NCBI GenBank assembly: GCA_000717735.1 | Contig: JOBE01000007.1 | Location: 62,001-126,000, forward strand | DNA from: Streptomyces griseoluteus | GTDB lineage: Bacteria; Actinomycetota; Actinomycetes; Streptomycetales; Streptomycetaceae | Length of the DNA: 64,000 nucleotides | Direction of reading: 5' to 3' | Shown: piece after piece, positions 53,722-61,624 of the stretch | How positions within the stretch are numbered: position 1 is the first letter of the stretch | Layout of the letters: every line of letters begins with the position of its first letter | The notes under the pieces: model-generated | Told to the model about the DNA's origin: nothing | Database searches by the model: none | What the model saw: the letters and a program-made list of their open reading frames with translations, nothing else | Made by a program: the position numbers and the translations under genes

Positions 53722-53817
53722 TGCACGGTCCTTTCTCGGAGTGCCGCGCGGGCGGCGGGACGTGCTCCGCCCGCGCGGCGGTCATGGGATGCGGAGGAGG
53801 TGCGCGGGGGTAAGGGG

Positions 53818-55281
53818 TCAGCTGTTCTCGCGGCAGGTCGCGTAGTACTTGCGCAGCAGGCTGACGAGCTCGGGGTCGAAGCGGGAGGCGAAGAGCAGCT
53901 CGGCCGGCGGGGTGAACTCGGGGTCCAGCTCGTCGGCCCAGGCGAGGGTGGCCGGCCGCAGGTCCATCTCGATCCACTGGTGCCACTCGACGGGGATCGT
54001 CCAGTCCTGCTCGTAGCCGATGCCCATCTGGTGGTCGATGAGGAGGTCCACGATCTCCTGGCGCGTCCCCGCCTTGATGGGCTGCCGGAGCGGGCCGAAC
54101 CGGTCCAGGTCGGCCTGGGGCCGCTCGCCCAGGATCCGGGCGGCGAAGTCCTGGGCGAGCAGCGGGGAGAGGTGCAGCCCGTCGCGGTAGGTGCCGGTCA
54201 TGATCCACAGGCCCCGCATGCCGCCCTCGCCGAGCAGCGGGAACCCGTCCATGGACACGGGACGGTTGCCGACCTGGACCCTGGTGACGTCGCTGTTCCA
54301 CAGGCTGCGGCGGACCTGGCGGTGGGCGCACTGGAGGAGGAACACCAGGTCACGCATCTCGGCGGTGTCGCGCGGCTCCACGGAGATGACGTTGGTGGCG
54401 CCGAGGTAGACGTGCCCGTCACCGCGGGGGACGACGTGGAGCCCGCAGGCGAAGGAGCGGTTCGGGGTCCGGATGACGCTGTCGGGGGTGGTCCCGTCCA
54501 CGGACTTGACCAGGGCGGACACGCCGTAGCCGCTGACGAGACGGGGGATGCGGGGGCCGACGGGCAGGCTGTCGAGGAGTTCCTGGGTGCGGGCTCCCGC
54601 GGCAAGCGTCACCTGGTCGGCGGCGATCGTCCGCCCGGAGGCCGTGACGACTCCGGTCACCCGCTCGCCCTGGTACTCGACCCGCGCCGCGAACTCGGGG
54701 ACGAGGACGGCGCCGGCCCGGACGGCCGCCGACTCGAGGCGTTCCAGGAGGGCGGCGGCGTCGACCGCGTGCTCCCCCGGTATGTGGAAGGCCTTCAGCG
54801 GACGGGAGATCGGCTCCGCGTCCACCCAGTCGAGGTCGGAGGGCTCGACGTCCTCGAACGGCTCGTCGTAGCGGGTGAGTTCGGCGCGGATCGCGTTGTA
54901 GTTGGCGTCGTCGATCTCGGCGGTGCCGATGGTGTTGAGGACGACGGTGGTGCCCTCGGCGGTCTTGATGTCGGCGCCCTCGGTGCCGTCCTCGAGCTCC
55001 GCCAGCCACTGGGGCCACAGGTCCTTGGCCTGGATGCCGAGTTCCAGCTTGGCCCGGCCGTGCTCGGTGGCGAGCAGCGAGGTCGTGACCTCGCCGAAAC
55101 AGCCGAGCATGGCCCCGGCCGCGGCCGAGCCGGCCCAGGGCCGGTGCGGCAGGCCGAGCACGGCGACGCGCTGCCCCCGCCGTGCCAGGACCCAGGCGAG
55201 CGAGAGCCCGAGGACTCCGTTGCCGGCGATGACGACGTCGAAGCCGGTGCCAGTGCCGTGTGTGTTCCCGTTGGCGCTCAT
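53818..55281 (-). CDS. DAO-type FAD amine/amino-acid oxidase
   Basis: A 487-residue flavoenzyme of the DAO/glycine-oxidase fold: VVIAGNGVLGLSLAWVLARRGQRVAVLG at the N-terminus, AAGAMLGCFGE (the segment where ThiO-like enzymes hold FAD), and LWIMTGTYRDGLHLSPLLAQDFAARIL at the end. There is an extra C-terminal segment of about 90 residues (MGIGYEQDWTIPVEWHQWIEMDLRP). It probably oxidises a C-N bond to an imine. It is grouped with the RidA gene downstream and methyltransferase upstream inside the cluster, suggesting a tailoring or precursor-supply branch. ATG at 55281; upstream there is only a weak SARP-like half-site. Confidence 0.83.
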   Translation of the reverse strand: MSANGNTHGTGTGFDVVIAGNGVLGLSLAWVLARRGQRVAVLGLPHRPWAGSAAAGAMLGCFGEVTTSLLATEHGRAKLELGIQAKDLWPQWLAELEDGTEGADIKTAEGTTVVLNTIGTAEIDDANYNAIRAELTRYDEPFEDVEPSDLDWVDAEPISRPLKAFHIPGEHAVDAAALLERLESAAVRAGAVLVPEFAARVEYQGERVTGVVTASGRTIAADQVTLAAGARTQELLDSLPVGPRIPRLVSGYGVSALVKSVDGTTPDSVIRTPNRSFACGLHVVPRGDGHVYLGATNVISVEPRDTAEMRDLVFLLQCAHRQVRRSLWNSDVTRVQVGNRPVSMDGFPLLGEGGMRGLWIMTGTYRDGLHLSPLLAQDFAARILGERPQADLDRFGPLRQPIKAGTRQEIVDLLIDHQMGIGYEQDWTIPVEWHQWIEMDLRPATLAWADELDPEFTPPAELLFASRFDPELVSLLRKYYATCRENS

Positions 55282-55395
55282 GACATTCCCATCTTCCGGG
55301 GCGGCTCGTGTCGCCCAGTCGTGAATCGGATGCTGCCGAACTGATGGCCCGTCGCTCGATACGGGGAGTTCTCGGCGGGGCCGGGGAATCAAAGG

Positions 55396-56145
55396 TCAGC
55401 GGCGGAGGAACTCGTACATCGTGAAGTCCATGTGCACGATTCCGCGCTCGTCGGTGTGGGCGGCGATCACCGGGGAGTCGCCGAATTCGGCGGCGGGCAG
55501 CTCGACGGACTCGCTGCGGTAGCGGTGGCCTTCGAAGCCCGCTTCCGCCGCGGCCCGCAGCATCTTGTCCCTGTTGCCCATCGCTTCACTGGTGCCGAGG
55601 TAGACCCGTCCGTCCGCCGCCAGACGGGGCACCACGTCGCGGAAGAACCTGCGGACCATCTCGTACCCGGGGTCGAAGACCGCGCGTTCGATCTGCCCGG
55701 CGTAGGGGCGGCTCTCGGGCGCTTCGATGAACGGGGTGTTCCAGAAGACGAGGTCGAACGGCTCGCCGGGCTCCAGGGCGTCGAACAGATCGCTGGTCAG
55801 GGCCGTGACCCGGTCGGACACCCCGTGCCGCTCGGCGTTGCGCCGGGTGTTCTCCGCCGCCGCCGGGTTGATGTCCAGGGCCACCACGTGCTCGCTGCCG
55901 CGCTGGGCCGCGAGCACCGCGGCGACGCCCGCGCCGCACCCCATCTCCAGGAAGCGGCCGCCCTTCTCGTACGGAACCCAGGAGGCGAAGAGACCGGGCC
56001 CCGGGTCCGTGTAGGGGGGAAAGACCTCGGGTAGCAGATCCCATTCCATGTCGAGCAGCGAGAAGGTCAGCTGCGTCGGACGGTCCGGGCTCTGGATCTG
56101 CGAGACCACCCAATTGCCGAGTTCATAACCGAGTTCGTTGTCCAT
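55396..56145 (-). CDS. Class I SAM methyltransferase (HemK-like N-methyltransferase fold)
   Basis: A 249-residue methyltransferase. SAM motif I is FLEMGCGAGVAAVLAAQRG, the acidic motif VALDINPAA follows, and VFWNTPFIEAPES takes the place of the NPPY motif of nitrogen methyltransferases. A strong GGAGG precedes the ATG. It lies between the MFS exporter and the DAO enzyme on the same strand but after a hairpin terminator, so it probably has its own promoter. Candidate for N-methylation in the pathway; target unknown. Confidence 0.8.
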   Translation of the reverse strand: MDNELGYELGNWVVSQIQSPDRPTQLTFSLLDMEWDLLPEVFPPYTDPGPGLFASWVPYEKGGRFLEMGCGAGVAAVLAAQRGSEHVVALDINPAAAENTRRNAERHGVSDRVTALTSDLFDALEPGEPFDLVFWNTPFIEAPESRPYAGQIERAVFDPGYEMVRRFFRDVVPRLAADGRVYLGTSEAMGNRDKMLRAAAEAGFEGHRYRSESVELPAAEFGDSPVIAAHTDERGIVHMDFTMYEFLRR

Positions 56146-56160
56146 GGGATCCTCCCTCAG

Positions 56161-56202
56161 GGGAGCCGCGGATGAATCCTCTGGGGATTCTCCGCGGCTC
56201 CC
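56161..56202 (-). terminator. Hairpin terminator after the MFS gene
   Basis: GGGAGCCGCGGA pairs with TCCGCGGCTCCC (12 bp, exact), and the inner GAATCC/GGATTC extends the stem. It lies 71 bases after the MFS stop and before the methyltransferase. Confidence 0.72.
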
Positions 56203-56272
56203 GGCGATGGAATGCCGTCGGCGGACGGGGAACGCGACGCCGGACGGAGAAGCGAGGAGCCCGGAGCGTGGG

Positions 56273-57499
56273 TCAGTTCTCGCCGGTCGGGGCGCTCCGG
56301 GCCCGGTTGCGGGCCATCGTCCGGTCGATCAGGACGACCGGGATGGTGAGTACGGCCAGGCCGGCGCCCAGCCAGGGGATCGACGTCAGACCGGCACCGG
56401 CGCCGAGCGCGATGCCCGCGAGCACGGGGACGATGCTGATGCCGAGCTGGAACATGGAGACGGCGGTGGCTCCGGCAAGGGTCGGAGCCTCTGCCGCCAC
56501 CGTGAACACCCGCCCGTAGATGGCCGGGTTGAGGATGAATCCGGCGACGCCCAGGAGCAGGACGAGGACGACGACGGCGATGGCCGACTCGGCGAGCAGC
56601 GCGAGCAGGACGGACGTGACCAGGATGCCGCCGGCCCCGATGAGGAGCGCGTGATGGGGCCGTCCGTCGGCGATCCTGCCGCCGATGGACAGACCGACGA
56701 AGGCACCGACGCCGAACAGGACCAGGATCGGCGGCACCCAGACGGAGTCGATGCCGGTGGTGTCCGTCAGGAACGCCGCGAGGTAGTTGTACGAGATCAT
56801 GTAGGCGGCCGTGCTCAGCAGGGTCGCCGCGTACACCACCCACAGCTGCGGCTGCCGCATCGTGCGCAGCTCCCGCCGCACGCTGGGCTCCTGTGCGGCC
56901 CGGGTCGCGGGCACGGCGACCGCCGTGGAGACCGCGCCGAGGACGGTCAGCGCGACCACCGCCCAGAACCCGCCCCTCCAGCCGGTGAAGTGGCTGAGCA
57001 GTGCGCCGGCCGGACCGCCGCCGACCATGGCGATGCTGAGTCCGCTGACGACCACGCCCGAGGCCCGCGCGGTGCGGTCCGGGGTGACGAGACCGATCGC
57101 GGTGACCGCGGCGACCGCCCAGAACCCGGCGTAGGCGAGACCGGCCAGGAAGCGGGTGACGAGGAGCACGGTGAAGTTGTCCGTCACGATGCCGACGGCC
57201 ACGCTCACGGCGAACACGACCTGCGAGACGACCAGGGTGGTCCGCCGCGGCCAGCGCAGGGTCAGCACGGCGAGCGGCGGGCCGCCGATCACCACGCCGA
57301 TGGCGAACGCCGAGATCAGCGCGCCCGCGGACGACAGGGAGATCTTCAGGTCGTCGGCGATGTCCGGCAGGACGCCGGCGAGCAGGAATTCGGCGCTGCC
57401 CATCGCGAAAAGGCTGAACGCGAGCAGGTAGACCGCGAACGGCAGCCGGTCGCCCGCCTTGCCGGACGCGGTCGGCTGGACTTCGGCCTCGACGCTCAT
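56273..57499 (-). CDS. hlmH: MFS exporter (HlmH-like)
   Basis: A 408-residue DHA1-type transporter with 12 predicted helices: FAVYLLAFSLFAMGSAEFLLAGVLPDIADDLKIS in helix 1 and GGPPLAVLTLRWPRRTTLVVSQ in the helix 2-3 loop. Family and place match the HlmH exporter of holomycin clusters, so efflux of the antibiotic is likely. Its ATG overlaps the stop of a 31-codon ORF (ATGA), and a copy of the XRE-type element lies about 200 bases upstream. Confidence 0.87.
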   Translation of the reverse strand: MSVEAEVQPTASGKAGDRLPFAVYLLAFSLFAMGSAEFLLAGVLPDIADDLKISLSSAGALISAFAIGVVIGGPPLAVLTLRWPRRTTLVVSQVVFAVSVAVGIVTDNFTVLLVTRFLAGLAYAGFWAVAAVTAIGLVTPDRTARASGVVVSGLSIAMVGGGPAGALLSHFTGWRGGFWAVVALTVLGAVSTAVAVPATRAAQEPSVRRELRTMRQPQLWVVYAATLLSTAAYMISYNYLAAFLTDTTGIDSVWVPPILVLFGVGAFVGLSIGGRIADGRPHHALLIGAGGILVTSVLLALLAESAIAVVVLVLLLGVAGFILNPAIYGRVFTVAAEAPTLAGATAVSMFQLGISIVPVLAGIALGAGAGLTSIPWLGAGLAVLTIPVVLIDRTMARNRARSAPTGEN

Positions 57500-57591
57500 C
57501 GGCCGCCACCCCCCGGAAACTGGGTGACCGACTGCCGGATGACCGGAACCTGGGTGACTCCGGGCACCGGCCCGGAACTGGTCGGACGCAT
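57496..57591 (-). CDS. 31-residue upstream ORF coupled to the MFS exporter
   Basis: ATG at 57589-57591 has AAGGAG 7 bases upstream, the best ribosome site in the region. The TGA overlaps the exporter ATG (ATGA). The peptide is Pro/Val/Gly-rich with an internal near-repeat (VTQVP ... VTQFPG) and ends GGGGR. It is not hydrophobic and has no Cys. It could be a translational-coupling leader or a small regulatory protein. No homologue recognised. Confidence 0.55.
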   Translation of the reverse strand: MRPTSSGPVPGVTQVPVIRQSVTQFPGGGGR

Positions 57592-57696
57592 GGGCGAACT
57601 CCTTGCTCGGATGGTTCGGGGGACGGATCAGGGCGGGTGTGCGCCGGTCTGATCGTGGTGATCACCAGTGGTCCCCATGCTGGAACCGAGCGTGGC

Positions 57697-57730
57697 GGAC
57701 GGACAACATTTGTTGCCGATACCGGGACGC
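57697..57730 (-). promoter_or_regulatory. Repeated cluster element, copy C (upstream of exporter)
   Basis: On the minus strand GTCCCGGTATCGG then CAACAAATGTTGTCC. The core GGACAAC-ATT-TGTTGCC (57701-57717) is an inverted repeat with one mismatch. It lies about 105 bases before the 31-codon ORF. The rest of 57592-57775 shows no other clear feature. Confidence 0.65.
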
Positions 57731-57775
57731 GGGAACGGGATCCGGCAGGGCCGGCGCCGGGGTCCGGCCACCGGG

Positions 57776-58240
57776 TCAGTCGTCACCGGGGAGGGCCTCG
57801 CCCCAGCCCCACTTCTTGATGGTGGTCCGGCTCGTCGGACCCACCCCCGGCTGCGAGTTGGCCATGGCACGCCGCGAGCCGAACTCGATGTAGCCGACGA
57901 ACGCCGAGCGGAACTCCGCGTCCTCCGGGAGGCCCACGGCGTCCATGGCCTCCAGCATCAGTTCCACCCAGCGCGCCCGCTGCTCCGGTTTGACGGCACG
58001 GCCGCGGTGCCGGGAGACCATGTGCGGGTAGCCGCCGTGGTCCTCGGTGTAGCGCTCGGGCCCGCCGAGTACCTCCCCGATGAAGGTCGCGACGTGCTGC
58101 GGGTGGTCGTCCGTCATGTGCTGGAAGAGCGGGGCGAGCAGCTCGTCCTTGCGGACGCGCCGGTAGAAGTCCTCGGTGAGCCGTTCGAGCGCCTCGGCGC
58201 CGCCTGCCCATTCGTAGAGGGTGGGGGTCTTGTCCTTCAC
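57776..58240 (-). CDS. hlmG: Truncated haemoglobin (group II globin, HlmG-like)
   Basis: A 154-residue 2-on-2 globin. Expected residues: Tyr B10 in EDFYRRV, proximal His in the PHMVSRHRG segment, Trp G8 in QRARWVELML. The short CD-D region and the GGPERYTEDHGGYPH loop fit group II. HlmG, a globin, is encoded in holomycin clusters; its role is unsettled (oxygen or NO/thiol redox chemistry). It follows the SARP gene by 40 bases on the same strand and may be cotranscribed. Confidence 0.9.
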   Translation of the reverse strand: MKDKTPTLYEWAGGAEALERLTEDFYRRVRKDELLAPLFQHMTDDHPQHVATFIGEVLGGPERYTEDHGGYPHMVSRHRGRAVKPEQRARWVELMLEAMDAVGLPEDAEFRSAFVGYIEFGSRRAMANSQPGVGPTSRTTIKKWGWGEALPGDD

Positions 58241-58280
58241 GGTGTGACCTTTCGCTCGGCCGTCCTGGGTCGGGGTGTGC

Positions 58281-59108
58281 TCAGCACGCGTACAGGTCGA
58301 ACGTCGGTGTGGGCCGGCCGCCCTGGGCGACCGAGTCGAGCCGGGGATCGACCGAGAGCATCGCCTGGTGCAGCCGCTGGAGTCGCGGAGCGGGCTCCAG
58401 GCCCAGCTGCTCGATCAGCCGCCGGCGCAGCCCGCGGTACAGGTCGAGTGCGGCGGACTGCCGCCCCGAGCGGTAGAACGCCACCATGGCCTGGGCGTGC
58501 AGCCGCTCGTCGTACGGGTGATGTGTCGTCAGCTGCACGAGTTCGGGCAGGAGTTCGCCGTGCAGGCCGAGGCGCAGCTCGGCGTCGATGCGGCGCTCGG
58601 TCGCGAGCAGCCGGTGCTCTTCGAGGCCGGCCGCCTCGGTCCGCAGCGCCGCCCCGGACCGTACGTCCACGAGCGCCGCTCCCCGCCACAGCGCCAAAGC
58701 CTGGCGCAGCAGCCGGGACGCCAGCTCGTTGTCGCCGTCCGCGAAGGCCGCGTGGCCTGCCTGCGCCGCCCGCCGGAACGCGAAGGCGTCCACGTCCTCC
58801 TCGGCGATCCGCAGCCGGTAGCCGCCGTGCGCGGTGACCAGCAGCTCCCGGGCGCCGACCGGGCCGTCGGGACCGCCGAGGGCGGCGGCCAGGAGACGGC
58901 GCAGCCTCAGGACGTACGTCTGGAAGGTGGCGTGCGCGCTGTGCGGGGGCACGGACCCCCACAGCTCCTCCCGCAGCGCGGTCACCGGGACGAACTGCCC
59001 CGGGCGGAGAGCGAGGAGCGCCAGAATCTGCCGCTGCTTCGCCGCCGACGGGACGATCGGAAATCCGCCCGCCTCGGCGTGCAGCGGGCCAAGAACCTGA
59101 ATTCTCAC
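58281..59108 (-). CDS. SARP-family pathway activator
   Basis: A 275-residue SARP: N-terminal OmpR-type winged helix (IQVLGPLHAEAGGFPIVPSAAKQRQILALLALRPGQFV ... TFQTYVLRLRRLL) and bacterial transcriptional activator domain (AEEDVDAFAFRRAAQAG ... LGLEPAPRLQRLHQAML). No ATPase domain, so a small SARP. GTG start has GGAGG close upstream. Its own promoter carries a SARP-type box, as do those of the NRPS operon and the second thioesterase, which implies positive autoregulation and direct control of biosynthesis. Confidence 0.92.
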   Translation of the reverse strand: MRIQVLGPLHAEAGGFPIVPSAAKQRQILALLALRPGQFVPVTALREELWGSVPPHSAHATFQTYVLRLRRLLAAALGGPDGPVGARELLVTAHGGYRLRIAEEDVDAFAFRRAAQAGHAAFADGDNELASRLLRQALALWRGAALVDVRSGAALRTEAAGLEEHRLLATERRIDAELRLGLHGELLPELVQLTTHHPYDERLHAQAMVAFYRSGRQSAALDLYRGLRRRLIEQLGLEPAPRLQRLHQAMLSVDPRLDSVAQGGRPTPTFDLYAC

Positions 59109-59177
59109 GCGTCCTCCGTCACTTGCATATGCCCTCTCCGGATTCTCGGTCTCGGCCGAGTGGCTGCTCCGGGAAGG

Positions 59178-59236
59178 AACGTAGGAGTACGGGGGTGAGG
59201 CCCTCAATACGGTCGGACCGTAGGGCTGACCGAAGA
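59178..59236 (-). promoter_or_regulatory. SARP gene promoter with SARP-type box (copy 2)
   Basis: Minus strand: -35 TTGAGG (59202-59207) and -10 TACGTT (59178-59183), 18 bp apart. TACGGTCGGACCGTA (59208-59222) abuts the -35 and GACCGAA follows 12 bp after the first GACCGTA. The 22-base block CTCAATACGG-TCGGACCGTAGG is identical to copy 1. Confidence 0.72.
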
Positions 59237-59285
59237 ATCTGCGGTCGTGCTCGTCCTACGGTCGTGCGGGCCCCGGGACATGACG

Positions 59286-59319
59286 GAACGGCCCGCGGTG
59301 GGAACTCCGCGGGCCGTTC
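59286..59319 (-). terminator. Hairpin terminator after the methyltransferase gene
   Basis: GAACGGCCCGCGG and CCGCGGGCCGTTC form a perfect 13-bp stem with an 8-base loop, 80 bases after the methyltransferase stop. It separates that transcript from the SARP promoter. Confidence 0.75.
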
Positions 59320-59398
59320 GGACTTCGGGGCATTGCGAGAGAAGGAGGGCCGGGGCGTTTCGTGGATCACGCCCGGCGCGCCGGAGTAATCCCGCCGG

Positions 59399-60283
59399 TC
59401 AGGCCCGGCACAGCCGGGCGGTGTGCACGGTGACCGCCGTGAGGTAGAAGACGTCGGGACGCCACAGGACGCCCGTGCAGGCGTCGCCGTCCACCAGTTG
59501 CTCCAGGGTCAGCCGGTCGACGAGGTCGAGCCGCTCGCCGAGCTCGTCGAGCGTGCGGCGCAGCCGGGTGTGCAGGTGCCGGCGCGGGGCCAGGTCCAGC
59601 GGAGCGGGGAAGTCGACGAGGAAGGTACGGGTGCCGGCCGGGACGAGCCCGGCGGAGGCCAGCAGGCACGGCCAGTCCTCGACCACGGAGGTGGCGCCGG
59701 GCAGCCGGGCCCGCGTGGCGGCGAACCGCGCTTCGAGGGCTGCGTCCAGGCGGGCCTGGAGGCCGGGCCGTCCGATGCCGATGTCGCGGGGCAGGAAGCG
59801 CGGCGGCAGCCCGCGCTCGGCGACGGCGAGCATCCCGCCGGGCCGCAGCGCGGACGCCAGGCTCCGCAGTGCCTGCTGCTGGTCGCCCAGGTGGCGGCAG
59901 ACGTTGCCGGTCCAGATCAGGTCGGCGGGTCCCAGCCGGCCGAACTCGTCGGGCCGCTCGGCCCGCACGGTGGTGACCCGGCCGCTCAGTCCGCTCTCCG
60001 CGGCGCGGGCCAGGGCCCGGTCGAGGAACGCGGGGGACCGGTCCACCGCGACGACGTCCGCCTCGGGGAAGACCTCGGCCAGGACGCAGGAGGCCACTCC
60101 CGGCCCGCTGCCCACGTCGAGGACCCGGCGGACCGGCGCCGTGCTCCGCCGCCCAGGTCCGAGCAGGCCGTGCAGCCAGTGCGCCGCGTCCGTCAGGAAA
60201 CCGGAGTGCAGTTCCGCCTCGTGCTCCGGCCCGGCGCCGAGGCCCTCGTCGTCGAGGCCCTCGGCGGGGTGTGTGGATGTCAT
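59399..60283 (-). CDS. Class I SAM methyltransferase, possible dithiolopyrrolone N-methyltransferase
   Basis: A 294-residue methyltransferase: motif I VLDVGSGPGVASCVLAEVFPEADVVAVDRS, then LIWTGNVCRHLGDQQQALRSLASALRPGGMLAVAERG. Methyltransferases of this general fold in thiolutin-type clusters add the ring-amide N-methyl group that holomycin lacks (DtpM is the described example); S-methylation for self-protection is the other option. The ATG has GGAGG 6 bases upstream, and a copy of the XRE-type element ends 43 bases before it. Confidence 0.82.
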   Translation of the reverse strand: MTSTHPAEGLDDEGLGAGPEHEAELHSGFLTDAAHWLHGLLGPGRRSTAPVRRVLDVGSGPGVASCVLAEVFPEADVVAVDRSPAFLDRALARAAESGLSGRVTTVRAERPDEFGRLGPADLIWTGNVCRHLGDQQQALRSLASALRPGGMLAVAERGLPPRFLPRDIGIGRPGLQARLDAALEARFAATRARLPGATSVVEDWPCLLASAGLVPAGTRTFLVDFPAPLDLAPRRHLHTRLRRTLDELGERLDLVDRLTLEQLVDGDACTGVLWRPDVFYLTAVTVHTARLCRA

Positions 60284-60325
60284 ACGGTCACCTCCGGCGG
60301 TCAGGATGGGGGCGCCCCGGGCCCC

Positions 60326-60356
60326 GGACAACTCTTGTTGCCGATTCAGGAACCGG
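60326..60356 (-). promoter_or_regulatory. Repeated cluster element, copy D (upstream of methyltransferase)
   Basis: On the minus strand GTTCCTGAATCGG then CAACAAGAGTTGTCC. The core GGACAAC-TCT-TGTTGCC (60326-60342) is an inverted repeat and differs from copy C only in the spacer. Confidence 0.68.
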
Positions 60357-60366
60357 CCCCACCCGG

Positions 60367-61131
60367 TCAGTACGTGGCCGCCGCGGACAGCATGCGGCGC
60401 AGGGCCCGCGGCCGGATCAGGTCCCCCGTGAAGGTGTCCAGGAGCTCCGCGCGGGCGGTCAGCGGGAAGTAGTGGTCGCCGGGGAACACCGCCGTCCGCA
60501 GGGCGCGCCGGGTGCACCGGTGCCAGCCGGCCAGGTCCCCGGCCGTGACGCTCCGGTCCCGCAGTCCGCGCATCGCGGTGACCGGGCAGTGCACGACATG
60601 GCGCGGGTCCCGGCGGTACGCCTCCATGACGGTGAGGTCCGCGCGGAGCGCGGCGAGGTCCCGGGCCGCGCGCCGCGGGTCCGGGTCGACCGGAGGCATC
60701 CGGCCCCGCCCCCGGAGCCCGCGGACCATGGCCGCGTCCGGCAGACGGCCGAGCGCCCGCTCGGGCGCGAGCCGGTGCGGCACGCCGGAGCCGGACACGT
60801 ACAGGCGGTCGGCCACCGCGTCGTGCTCCCATTCGAGCCGGGCCGCGATCTCGTACGCGAGGAGGGCGCCGAAACCGTGTCCGTACAGCGCGAACGGGCG
60901 GTCGCACATGCGGGCGACGTACGGCATGACCTCGGCGAGCAGCGGCTCCAGGCCGTCGCACGGGCGGGTGCGCGGATGACGGCCGCGGCCGGGCAGCTCC
61001 ACCGGCGTGACGACCACCGAGGGACCGAGGGCCTCGGCCCAGGGCAGGTACACGCCCGCGGAGACCCCCTCGAAAGGGAGGCAGAACAGCCGGACCGAGT
61101 TGTCGGCGCCGGCGGCGCCGGGACCGCTCAT
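60367..61131 (-). CDS. Type II thioesterase-like protein lacking the catalytic Ser
   Basis: A 254-residue alpha/beta hydrolase of the type II thioesterase family: RLFCLPFEGVSAGVYLPWAEALG, VELPGRGRHPRTRP and late His in FPGDHYFPLT. The nucleophile elbow reads LYGHGFGALLAYE, with Gly where GHSxG has Ser, so hydrolysis by the normal route is impossible. It may be a binding or acyl-transfer helper. Start ATG at 61131. A degenerate SARP-type box stands about 220 bases upstream. Confidence 0.83.
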   Translation of the reverse strand: MSGPGAAGADNSVRLFCLPFEGVSAGVYLPWAEALGPSVVVTPVELPGRGRHPRTRPCDGLEPLLAEVMPYVARMCDRPFALYGHGFGALLAYEIAARLEWEHDAVADRLYVSGSGVPHRLAPERALGRLPDAAMVRGLRGRGRMPPVDPDPRRAARDLAALRADLTVMEAYRRDPRHVVHCPVTAMRGLRDRSVTAGDLAGWHRCTRRALRTAVFPGDHYFPLTARAELLDTFTGDLIRPRALRRMLSAAATY

Positions 61132-61323
61132 CGGCCCACCCCCGCGCGCCGTGCGCCGACGCGCCGGGTGATCGCTCCCGACGGGCGATGCTCCTCACTG
61201 ATCACGGTCACGCGGGCACCGGTCCCTCCATCAGATTCTCGCCATTAGGTCGCGGGCGAATATGTCAGAACGCGCGGGGAGTGCTTTCCGCATCGCTCAC
61301 TGGTCACCGCCGCATGCCTGGGA

Positions 61324-61382
61324 AACGTACCCGTGCGGTACCCGCACACATCAATACGGGAGGACCGAAGTAATGGCCGAAG
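61324..61382 (-). promoter_or_regulatory. SARP-type box (copy 3) in the thioesterase/LAL intergenic region
   Basis: Minus strand: -35 TTGATG (61349-61354) and -10 TACGTT (61324-61329), 19 bp apart. TCAATACGG then GACCGAA (61363-61369) and GGCCGAA (61375-61381), again 12 bp apart. It is the weakest copy and the transcript would have a leader of about 190 bases. The remaining 493-base gap shows no other clear element. Confidence 0.58.
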
Positions 61383-61624
61383 GAACACGCTTCGAATCCT
61401 TCGGGAGGAACCGGTCATACAAATTCGGCGTACGCCCGTGCTAGCGTCGGGGCGCATCAGAGGTGTACGCCGTTCACCGGTGATCGGAGGGGCGAAGTGG
61501 AGGCTCGGACTCTCCTCGACACCGTCGGAAGAAGCCCTTTCTGCCAGGGAGTCGACGGCCCCGTCATGACCGGATAACCACCCTGACGACGCGCATTCAT
61601 TCTTCAGGCAGGAGGCGCAGGACC

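Noticed and set aside
55335..55360. Fourth SARP-type box upstream of the DAO gene
   Set aside because: Only CTCGATACGG-like bases match; the two heptamers at 12-bp spacing and a good -35/-10 are missing.
43689..60356. SigR (thiol-stress sigma factor) promoters as explanation of the repeated element
   Set aside because: SigR sites need GGAAT and GTT about 18 bases apart. In the four copies the comparable bases are about 11 apart and the GGAA part is not kept in C or D.
61188..61570. Small plus-strand ORFs in the thioesterase/LAL gap
   Set aside because: They lack ribosome sites, overlap each other in different frames and show no coding bias.
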